DNA from: Candidatus Saccharibacteria bacterium oral taxon 488
Lineage (GTDB): Bacteria > Patescibacteriota > Saccharimonadia > Saccharimonadales > Saccharimonadaceae
DNA length: 64,000 bases
Assembly (NCBI GenBank): GCA_013100805.1
Contig: CP040000.1
Location: 620,001 to 684,000 of the forward strand
Direction of reading: 5' to 3'
Position 1 is the stretch's first letter. The number at the start of each line of letters is the position of its first letter. Below the pieces are notes generated by a model that saw only the letters and a program-made list of their open reading frames with translations, ran no database searches and was not told the DNA's origin. The position numbers and the translations under genes are program-made. Positions 43,656-50,459 of this stretch are shown piece after piece.

Positions 43656-44927
43656 ATGCAAGATACGCAGGTCGCCGATTTAATTGCGGCAGAAATAAAA
43701 CGGCAGCAGCTGGGGATCGAAATGATCCCAAGCGAAAATTACGTTTCAACTAGTGTACTCAAAGCGCTGGGCAGCGTCTTTACCAACAAATATTCTGAAG
43801 GTTACCCCGGACGACGCTATTACGGCGGACAAGAAAACACCGACCAAATTGAGCAGCTGGCGATTGACCGCGCTAAAAAGCTATTCGGCGCTGACCACGC
43901 CAATGTCCAGCCGCACTCTGGCGCTCAGGCTAATGAGGCGGTGTATTATGCGTGGTGCGAGCCTGGCGATACCATTCTGGCGATGGATTTGGCGCATGGC
44001 GGCCACCTGACGCATGGCGCGCCAGTCACCCGCTCAGCCCGCGAATATAAATTCGTCCGCTACGGCATCAAGGATGTCGAGACTGGCGAAATTGACTATG
44101 AAGAAATTCGCCGTTTGGCGCTGAAACATCGGCCAAAAATCATCTTGGCCGGCTTCTCGGCCTATCCGCGCGAGCTGGATTACGCCAAGTTTGCCGAGAT
44201 TGGCAACGAAGTCGGCGCGATGTTGATGGCAGACATGAGTCACATCGCTGGGCTGATCGTCGGCGGCGTAGCCAAAAATCCGTTTGACTACGGCTTTCAC
44301 GTTATCACTACTACCACGCACAAAACCTTGCGCGGCCCGCGCGGCGGCTTGATTTTGTCGAGAGGCATAGCCGGCAATCCTTTAAAACGACCAGGAAAAA
44401 CCTTAGAAAACTTGCCAACGCTGATCGACCGGGCGGTCTTCCCTGGCACTCAAGGGGGCCCGCACATGCACACCATCGCCGCCAAGGCAGTGGCCTTTGG
44501 CGAGGCGCTGCACCCAGAGTTCACGGAATACGCCCAGCAAATCGTAAAGAATGCAGCCGTTCTGGCAGATGAACTAAAACGCGGCGGCTTGAAATTAGTA
44601 ACAGGCGGCACCAGCAACCATCTGGTGTTAGCGGACATCTATGGCAGCTTCGGCATTGATGGTAAAACTGCTCAGGAGCGGCTAGAGGCCAGCGGTATCA
44701 CCGCCAACGCCAACGCTATACCGAACGATACCCTGCCGCCATTCCGTCCAAGCGGCCTGCGCCTCGGCACGCCAGCGGTGACGACACGCGGCATGACGGA
44801 GGCGGAAGTCAAACAGATTGCCAAGTGGATTATCACAGCGATAACCGCAGAGAACTCGGCAGAATACACAAAAATTAAGCAACAAACTACTAGCCTTGCA
44901 GCGCGTTTTCCGCTACCATATAACTAA
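43656..44927 (+). CDS. glyA: Serine hydroxymethyltransferase
   Basis: A 423-residue PLP enzyme that converts serine and THF to glycine and methylene-THF. Motifs: IPSENYVS, YSEGYPGRRYYGGQ, VQPHSGAQANEAVY, DMSHIAG and the PLP Lys in TTTTHKTLRGPRGG. AAAGGAGGG precedes ATG 43656. It supplies FolD with one-carbon units and gives glycine. It is divergent from the XRE-MurA gene and shares its control region. Confidence 0.96.
   Translation: MQDTQVADLIAAEIKRQQLGIEMIPSENYVSTSVLKALGSVFTNKYSEGYPGRRYYGGQENTDQIEQLAIDRAKKLFGADHANVQPHSGAQANEAVYYAWCEPGDTILAMDLAHGGHLTHGAPVTRSAREYKFVRYGIKDVETGEIDYEEIRRLALKHRPKIILAGFSAYPRELDYAKFAEIGNEVGAMLMADMSHIAGLIVGGVAKNPFDYGFHVITTTTHKTLRGPRGGLILSRGIAGNPLKRPGKTLENLPTLIDRAVFPGTQGGPHMHTIAAKAVAFGEALHPEFTEYAQQIVKNAAVLADELKRGGLKLVTGGTSNHLVLADIYGSFGIDGKTAQERLEASGITANANAIPNDTLPPFRPSGLRLGTPAVTTRGMTEAEVKQIAKWIITAITAENSAEYTKIKQQTTSLAARFPLPYN
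44896..44924 (+). promoter_or_regulatory. Promoter of the first pilin gene, inside the end of glyA
   Basis: TTGCAG (44896-44901), 17-nt spacer, TATAAC (44919-44924); start site near 44931. Confidence 0.5.
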
Positions 44928-44941
44928 TACTAAATAACTTG

Positions 44942-45045
44942 GGGGGCAAATCAGAAATGATTTCTTCAAACAAAACTAAAGGTTTCACATTGGTTGAGCT
45001 CTTGATCGTTATCGTGGTCATCGCTATCTTGGCTGCTATCTCGAT
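44942..45045 (+). repeat. Left arm of a ~104-nt inverted repeat (pilin 5' end)
   Basis: From the G-run of the leader through the pilin N-terminal codons, this stretch repeats in inverse orientation at 45809-45912. The first 68 nt are identical; only two differences (at 45010 and 45040) occur in the ~104 nt. Similarity fades afterwards. Confidence 0.85.
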
Positions 45046-45379
45046 AGCAGCATACAATGGTGTATCCAACAAAGCTCGAGACGGTGAAAGACTAGCCAGT
45101 GCACGCGACATTATCAACGCCGCCGCTGTGTACAACTCGGAAAAAGGCCACTGGCCGACGATAGCAGAGTTAGGGTCATTTAATACAATAAGGCTATCCG
45201 ATCAAATCAAAAATAATCTCGGAACTACTACACCAAGTCCAACCGACAAAAGCAAGTATCTATATGAGTTGTGTGGAACTGGTCCAAACGCTACTGGAGC
45301 AAAAGTTACCTATTGGAAAGAAGCTGTCGATGGACATGAGCCTCATGAGAAGATAGTCAGCAGTGGTAGCGGTTGTTGA
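44957..45379 (+). CDS. Type IV major pilin-like protein, copy 1
   Basis: A 140-residue prepilin with the cleavage motif KGFTLVELLIVIVVIAILAA directly after a short basic leader (MISSNKTK). PilD should cut after the Gly and methylate Phe. The remaining part is a small globular head with two cysteines (LCGTG and the last residue), likely a disulfide loop. Its N-terminal 32 residues are almost identical to the convergent pilin at 45.9 kb while the heads diverge. Assembly would use the PilB at 5.7 kb. Confidence 0.9.
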   Translation: MISSNKTKGFTLVELLIVIVVIAILAAISIAAYNGVSNKARDGERLASARDIINAAAVYNSEKGHWPTIAELGSFNTIRLSDQIKNNLGTTTPSPTDKSKYLYELCGTGPNATGAKVTYWKEAVDGHEPHEKIVSSGSGC

Positions 45380-45390
45380 AAGATAATACA

Positions 45391-45432
45391 GTATAAAATA
45401 AATCCCGGAACTGACCGGGATTTATTTTATAC
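45391..45432. terminator. Bidirectional terminator between the two convergent pilins
   Basis: An 18-bp perfect stem (GTATAAAATAAATCCCGG and its complement) with a six-base loop, AT-rich on the outside so that it has a U-run in either direction. Confidence 0.85.
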
Positions 45433-45459
45433 TAATTGCTGTTTCTTAGTATGGGAATA

Positions 45460-45897
45460 CTATGAACACTTACCGCTTGTTACTTCTTGGACGTGGTTTG
45501 TACCCGCATCAATATCTTTCCAATAGCGCACCTTGACACCTGTTGCTTCATCCTGAACAGTAGTAGTGCCGCCATCCTTGCAGAACTGATATGCATAGTG
45601 GTTTTTATTGCCATCCGTTGGATCGTTCCCGTCAGTTGCCGAGATTACGGTGCTTGGAACTTTAATAGTATTAAATGAACCAATCTCAGAGACAGTCGGC
45701 CACTTGTCTTTCTCAGAGTTATACGATGCAGCTGCATTCACAAGGTTACGCGCATTTGATTGACGCTCATCGTCACGTGCTTTTTGTGTCACACCATTGT
45801 ACGCTACAATCGAAATAGCAGCCAAGATAGCGATGACCACGATCACGATCAAGAGCTCAACCAATGTGAAACCTTTAGTTTTGTTTGAAGAAATCAT
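45460..45897 (-). CDS. Type IV major pilin-like protein, copy 2
   Basis: A 145-residue prepilin, MISSNKTKGFTLVELL at the start, paralogous to the convergent gene at 44957. The heads share scaffolding (NAAASYNSEKDKWPT against NAAAVYNSEKGHWPT, GSFNTIK against GSFNTIR) but differ in the middle loop. Two cysteines (FCKDGG and the penultimate residue) probably close a C-terminal loop. Confidence 0.9.
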   Translation of the reverse strand: MISSNKTKGFTLVELLIVIVVIAILAAISIVAYNGVTQKARDDERQSNARNLVNAAASYNSEKDKWPTVSEIGSFNTIKVPSTVISATDGNDPTDGNKNHYAYQFCKDGGTTTVQDEATGVKVRYWKDIDAGTNHVQEVTSGKCS

Positions 45898-45912
45898 TTC
45901 TGATTTGCCCCC
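45809..45912 (-). repeat. Right arm of the ~104-nt inverted repeat (pilin 5' end)
   Basis: Inverse copy of 44942-45045, covering the end of the leader and the first ~30 codons of pilin 2. About 760 nt with both variable heads and the terminator lie between the arms. Confidence 0.85.
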
Positions 45913-45941
45913 TATTTTTAGTTAGTTATTATTGTAACTTG

Positions 45942-45970
45942 ATTGTAACAAAGCGATTATAAAAGCGCAA
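45942..45970 (-). promoter_or_regulatory. Promoter of the second pilin gene
   Basis: Minus strand TTGCGC (45965-45970), 17-nt spacer, TACAAT (45942-45947). Start site near 45935, leader of about 38 nt. A further TATAAT lies within the spacer. The remainder of the 45898-46084 gap shows nothing else. Confidence 0.55.
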
Positions 45971-46084
45971 GCATTTTATGAATAATTCCCTGATTCGACT
46001 CACGTTGGCCACAAAAACAGAGGTAGTACCTCAAAGCACTTCCTGCTCGAAACGGGCGTTATCCACACGACCCACCCGAACCCG

Positions 46085-46750
46085 CTATGGACACGAGGCG
46101 CCGGCAGTGCCGTTTGCAGGAACATTGATTGACTTGATAAGGCGCTGGCTGGAGTACCGGATGTTTTCACCAGCAACAGTTTTAGTCACCCCGAGGCTGA
46201 CCTTGAGCGTACCGTCGTTGATCTTGCAAACATTGAAATTGAGCACCGTACTGGTGTCGATGATCGTTTCGACTGCCCCGTCCAACTGCCAGATACGATC
46301 ACTGGCACTCGGACATGAGCCATCGTACATCGTCTTGCGCTTGAGTTCCGAGCCGCTCTGGAAATACTCAGTGGTATAGGTCTTGGCATCAGCGATGGCA
46401 ACCGCTCCCCACGCCACACCGCAATCACTTTTTTGGATCAGACGCCGCGTCGGGCTGTAGGGGTTGTCGCTGGTGGCGAGACTATGCATGCGCACGTACG
46501 ACGAGGTTGTTCCCTCAAGCGTAGTACTAAGCCGCACGTCCGCCTCAATCCGATCAAGCGCCGTTAGCACATCGCTCTGTAGTTGTGACCTGGCACTAGT
46601 GATCATTGATGAGCCAGTAAGGTTGATAATTAGGCCGATGATACCCGCCAGCACCAAGATAATGACTGGCGCAATCGCCAAGATCTCGATCAGCGTAAAT
46701 CCCCGGCTGCGCTGCCGCCGATTAGAATTAGCCCGAAATGTACGTCGCAT
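46085..46750 (-). CDS. Prepilin-like protein (PilW/minor pilin type)
   Basis: A 221-residue prepilin: basic leader (RRTFRANSNRRQRS), cleavage site RGFTLIEI and a hydrophobic helix, but with AIAPVIILVLAGIIGLII instead of the usual pattern. The head has four cysteines. The length and position last in a three-gene prepilin operon suggest a minor pilin that primes assembly. AGGAGGTGG lies 3 nt before ATG 46750. It overlaps the preceding gene by 23 nt. Confidence 0.85.
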   Translation of the reverse strand: MRRTFRANSNRRQRSRGFTLIEILAIAPVIILVLAGIIGLIINLTGSSMITSARSQLQSDVLTALDRIEADVRLSTTLEGTTSSYVRMHSLATSDNPYSPTRRLIQKSDCGVAWGAVAIADAKTYTTEYFQSGSELKRKTMYDGSCPSASDRIWQLDGAVETIIDTSTVLNFNVCKINDGTLKVSLGVTKTVAGENIRYSSQRLIKSINVPANGTAGASCP

Positions 46751-47141
46751 GCACCACCTCCTGCGCTGGCGTTCCATAAGTAATAATCACTGCGACGCGA
46801 ATCACTGCGACGCTGTTTGGCACTTTACAATATTCGACTCGAGCACGTACTGGATCCGGCAATGTTGGCGTGGTCGGTGGTGTCACGTGTTCAGTCTTGA
46901 CCGCACCGCTGCCACAAACTTCAGACACCGTTTTGTACAGGCCGCGTTCACGCAGAATGCTATATCCGATACTGGCGGCCTCCGACGTACGGCGAGCCTC
47001 AGTATTGCGCGCCAACACCGCCCCATACAGTTGGTAGCCGCTCATTATAAAGATCCCGGCGATAATCAAGGTGATCATCAGTTCGACAACGGTGAAACCG
47101 CCCGCATGTTTTAGAGACGTTTGCTGTTGAGTACTTGCCAT
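46728..47141 (-). CDS. Prepilin-like protein (PilV/minor pilin type)
   Basis: A 137-residue prepilin with GGFTVVELMITLIIAGIFI after a 14-residue leader. Two cysteines in the head. It overlaps its neighbours on both sides (31 nt upstream, 23 nt downstream), so the three genes are translationally coupled. Confidence 0.85.
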   Translation of the reverse strand: MASTQQQTSLKHAGGFTVVELMITLIIAGIFIMSGYQLYGAVLARNTEARRTSEAASIGYSILRERGLYKTVSEVCGSGAVKTEHVTPPTTPTLPDPVRARVEYCKVPNSVAVIRVAVIITYGTPAQEVVHATYISG

Positions 47142-47698
47142 TTACCCGGCTCCTTTGTTTCTAAATGATAAAAAATCGTATAGCGCCGACAGGCCGTACC
47201 TATCTCGTCACACACGCCACCGTAAACCCCAGCAATGTAGACGTACGCACCGTTCGGATAATTAGTAATCTTGGTGTTTTCGTAATCATCCTTCTTGGCA
47301 AACAGCTGACCCACGTTAGCGATCGGATTGACACCGAATGTACCGTTAATCGCCGAAATAAGGCGTTCTCGATCCAGTGGGCCGGTCTTGGCGGCACCAC
47401 CCAGTTCGTCAAACGCCGCTGCAAACTGCGCCGCAGTCATCTTGCCAGCACCGCTGGCGCCAGAAACATACGCCGGATAGCCGCCAGCAGGCTTGATGAC
47501 GTTACCGGCACTGTCACGAATTTCCCGCGGATAGACGCTCTCGAGGTAGTTCTGCAAGGCTAGCACATCGGCCTCACGCTCCTTATCGCGTGCCGCCGCC
47601 TGATAATTACGAAAACTTAATGTCGCGAGCACCAGTAAAATCGCCATGACGGCAATAGCAATGATCAGCTCGACTAGCGTAAACCCCCGTCCCTTCAT
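47111..47698 (-). CDS. Prepilin-like protein, first of the minor pilin operon
   Basis: A 195-residue prepilin: very short leader MKGRG, then FTLVELIIAIAVMAILLVLA. The head (GYPAYVSGASGAGKMT, NGAYVYIAGVYGGVC) contains two cysteines near the C-terminus. ATG 47725 is an alternative start nine codons upstream. It lies 47 nt after murB and has no clear promoter, so it may be read through from murB. Confidence 0.82.
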   Translation of the reverse strand: MKGRGFTLVELIIAIAVMAILLVLATLSFRNYQAAARDKEREADVLALQNYLESVYPREIRDSAGNVIKPAGGYPAYVSGASGAGKMTAAQFAAAFDELGGAAKTGPLDRERLISAINGTFGVNPIANVGQLFAKKDDYENTKITNYPNGAYVYIAGVYGGVCDEIGTACRRYTIFYHLETKEPGKWQVLNSKRL

Positions 47699-47745
47699 AC
47701 CCCCATCATACTCGGAAATATGCATAAGCGCAAGCGTTTTGGCGC

Positions 47746-48765
47746 TCAAATTTCCAACGGTTCTTGCTGAATCTGGATATGGAACTTGTCGTAGACTGCC
47801 TGGATGATGGCGTCACGTGCCGCCGCAAGATCATGGTAGCTGGTCGCCGACTCGTTGATCAGTACCAGCGCGTTCTTATCGTGCACCCGCATACCGTGAA
47901 GCAACGCCCCCTTGAGCCCAGCCTGTTCAATCAGCCAACCCGTCGGCACCTTGTGTCGGCCGTCCGGCATGTCATAGGACGGCGCATCCGGATACTGTTC
48001 ACGAAGTTCATTCAGCTGCCATGATTCGATCAGTGCGTTCTTGAAGAATGAACCAGCGTTGGGTCGCTCGGTCGGATCGGGCAGCTTATCAAACCGAATC
48101 GCCATAACCGCGTCACGGATCACCTGCGGCGTAAAGGTCGTGATGTTCATGTTGGTCAAATACCGCTGCAAGCCGGCATAGAACGGCGGTTTTGGCGCTG
48201 CGTGATGGAGCTTGATGGTAATTGAGAGAATGCAATAGCGACCGCTCGCCTCACCACGAAAAATACTATGCCGATACGAAAACCCGCACTCCGCTGCGTC
48301 TAAGGTCACCACCCGGTCAGTCAGCGAGTCGTACGCCTCCAGCTCAGTGAGCACATCAGCGACTTCCTGGCCATACGCACCAACGTTCTGCACCGGCGCG
48401 GCGCCGGCTGTACCAGGGATGGCCGACATCGCCTCGATGCCGCTCAGGCCCATGGCGACCGTACGCTTGACTACATCGTCCCATATTTCACCAGCACCAA
48501 CCTTAATCGTTGCGGTCTGACCATCATCAGTTAGCACTTCAAATCCCTTGATTCGATTGAGCAGCACCGCCCCCGCAAACCCTTCGTCGCGAGCGATAAC
48601 ATTACTACCGCCGCCCAAGACAAAGATCGGTATGCCCTGCACCTTGGCACTGTTATATAACTCTCTAACCTCATTCACCGACGTCGCCGATGCCATAAAG
48701 CGTGCTGCGCCACCGAGCCGCATCGTCGTATACTGGTGCAGCGGAATCTCTGTTCGTATCTCCAT
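47746..48765 (-). CDS. murB: UDP-N-acetylenolpyruvoylglucosamine reductase
   Basis: A 339-residue type I MurB that reduces the MurA product to UDP-MurNAc using NADPH and FAD. FAD-binding motifs: TTMRLGG, FVLGGGSNV and PGTAGAAPVQNVGAYG; the proton-donor Ser is in NAGSFFKN. ATG 48765 is 7 nt after TATAAT (48773-48778), so it should be leaderless like murA. It heads a transcript that could continue into the prepilin genes. Confidence 0.94.
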   Translation of the reverse strand: MEIRTEIPLHQYTTMRLGGAARFMASATSVNEVRELYNSAKVQGIPIFVLGGGSNVIARDEGFAGAVLLNRIKGFEVLTDDGQTATIKVGAGEIWDDVVKRTVAMGLSGIEAMSAIPGTAGAAPVQNVGAYGQEVADVLTELEAYDSLTDRVVTLDAAECGFSYRHSIFRGEASGRYCILSITIKLHHAAPKPPFYAGLQRYLTNMNITTFTPQVIRDAVMAIRFDKLPDPTERPNAGSFFKNALIESWQLNELREQYPDAPSYDMPDGRHKVPTGWLIEQAGLKGALLHGMRVHDKNALVLINESATSYHDLAAARDAIIQAVYDKFHIQIQQEPLEI

Positions 48766-48821
48766 GTGATACATTATATCATTTCTGTTTCGGCGCGGTG
48801 CGTGGTATAATATCCTCGTGT

Positions 48822-48898
48822 GCACCCGTAGCTCAGTGGATTAGAGTACTTGGCTTCGAACCAAGTGGTCGCAAGTTCGAATCTTGCCGGGTGTACCA
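48822..48898 (+). tRNA. tRNA-Arg (TCG)
   Basis: Acceptor GCACCCG/CGGGTGT, anticodon loop CTTCGAA in CTTGG/CCAAG, encoded CCA. TGGTATAAT at 48806-48811 is the -10. Confidence 0.95.
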
Positions 48899-48948
48899 TT
48901 GAATTTCGCGCTTTCCCACCGGACCTTTTCCCGTTAGCGCGTTAGTGT

Positions 48949-49025
48949 GCCCCGTTAGCTCAACTGGATAGAGCGTTGGTTTCCGGTACCAAAGGTTGCA
49001 GGTTCGATTCCTGTGCGGGGTACCA
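48949..49025 (+). tRNA. tRNA-Arg (CCG)
   Basis: Acceptor GCCCCGT/GCGGGGT (two G-U pairs), anticodon loop TTCCGGT in TTGGT/ACCAA, encoded CCA. It follows tRNA-Arg(TCG) by 50 nt and probably shares its transcript. Confidence 0.93.
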
Positions 49026-49030
49026 CTATA

Positions 49031-50422
49031 CTAGACGATACCCTGGTCGATGACGGGGTATTTTTGTTGGAATTCCTCAGTTGTTGGCAATGTCAACTTG
49101 CCGTCTGTCATGACTTTGATTTCACCTTGAAAATGATCATATGCCTCATATACCGACAGGCTGGGGGTTATCATCCGCGGTAATTTATGGATGAAGTCCA
49201 TTGCCCATATTATTGCTGGTGTATAGACGTCTTGTTCACCTCCACTAAAACCTATCAGCGTTTCTCCGCTCAGAGACCACATCAACTCATCATGAAATAC
49301 TTTCGCTGGTTGATACTTAATTTCTTCTTCGGTAACGGTCGTGAGGCGCTCTATCGTGGCATCGAACTCGCGCCGCGATTGCTCTTTTTGTCCTAATTCC
49401 CGCACGTCATCAAAGAGCTGCAATAGAGCCGTTGACAAAAATCTATCAGCATGAGCCTGCTGCGTTTCTAGCTCGCTGAAGTCAGTTGTCATGCCCATAT
49501 CACGGCGCACTCCTCGCGCCACCCGTTCGTACTGTATCGCATCACATGTCTTTTGATATTCTTGGTACTTGTCAGCAAACGTAAGCGCAGCAGGACTATA
49601 TTGCGGCGTACTAAACATAAACCAAATATCTCTGACATTTATCTTTCGTAGGTCAAGATCCCAATAATCTAGATCAGTGTGGTTCGGATTGATTTTTCTT
49701 ATAAGAGAAGACCAATCCGAACCGGCAGCCCACCATAATGTTCTCCTTTCCAGCTCCTCATTAATACGATCAAGGTCAATAATAATATTGTCAGGACAGT
49801 TGTATATTGCCTGGCTGAAGCGCGTCACCTGCTCTTCAAACCATTTTTTCTCTGTAAGTTGAGCGCCGACCGCACCCATTGCACCACCCACAACAGCCCC
49901 AGCCGTCGTTAGCAGTGGCTCACCGGAACTGAGCAGCAATGCGCCACCGCCAGCAACAAAACTACCGAGACCGAGAGCGCCTATATCTCGCAGTGTCAAT
50001 TTAGTATGTTGATCCTTCTGGGTTACATCATTAAGTTGCCCCGCGATATCCACGAGAGTCGGATCTTGACATATAATAATGTAGTTTCGAAATATACGAT
50101 CCTTGCAACCATCAGTCTGCATATACCAGATGGAGTTCAAGCACCCTCCCAGAAGTACTCCGTCTGCGACGACACGATAGGGTTTTTGTATCTTATTTAA
50201 GAGGTCTAGGTCTAGATTAGTCGGCTCCTCACCCTTTTGTGTCTGAACAGGTGCCAATACCTTGACGCCCCCTCGCGGTATGGCACGACGTGTCCGCTCG
50301 GTTAGTTGTCCACTTTCATCAATAAAACCACTCGCCACGAGCTCTTCAATTGAGTTGGGGTTGAGTGATCGCTCTTTAACCTCATTTCCGTAGCTGGAAA
50401 ATTCTATATTACTCTGAACCAC
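49031..50422 (-). CDS. Unknown protein with a Gly-rich hydrophobic segment
   Basis: A 463-residue protein, no family recognised. The N-terminal ~110 residues are soluble; residues ~115-155 form a Gly/Ala-rich hydrophobic stretch (GLGSFVAGGGALLL, TTAGAVVGGAMGAVGAQL) of glycine-zipper type, possibly membrane-inserting; the rest is helical and acidic. GTG 50422 is chosen because TATAAT (50429-50434) lies exactly 6 nt upstream; a longer frame runs into the Clp gene and must be spurious. It lies directly downstream of the Clp-type operon, in the same direction, but with its own promoter. Confidence 0.65.
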   Translation of the reverse strand: MVQSNIEFSSYGNEVKERSLNPNSIEELVASGFIDESGQLTERTRRAIPRGGVKVLAPVQTQKGEEPTNLDLDLLNKIQKPYRVVADGVLLGGCLNSIWYMQTDGCKDRIFRNYIIICQDPTLVDIAGQLNDVTQKDQHTKLTLRDIGALGLGSFVAGGGALLLSSGEPLLTTAGAVVGGAMGAVGAQLTEKKWFEEQVTRFSQAIYNCPDNIIIDLDRINEELERRTLWWAAGSDWSSLIRKINPNHTDLDYWDLDLRKINVRDIWFMFSTPQYSPAALTFADKYQEYQKTCDAIQYERVARGVRRDMGMTTDFSELETQQAHADRFLSTALLQLFDDVRELGQKEQSRREFDATIERLTTVTEEEIKYQPAKVFHDELMWSLSGETLIGFSGGEQDVYTPAIIWAMDFIHKLPRMITPSLSVYEAYDHFQGEIKVMTDGKLTLPTTEEFQQKYPVIDQGIV

Positions 50423-50459
50423 GCCCTCATTATACCACATTATAAATATATTTGCAACT

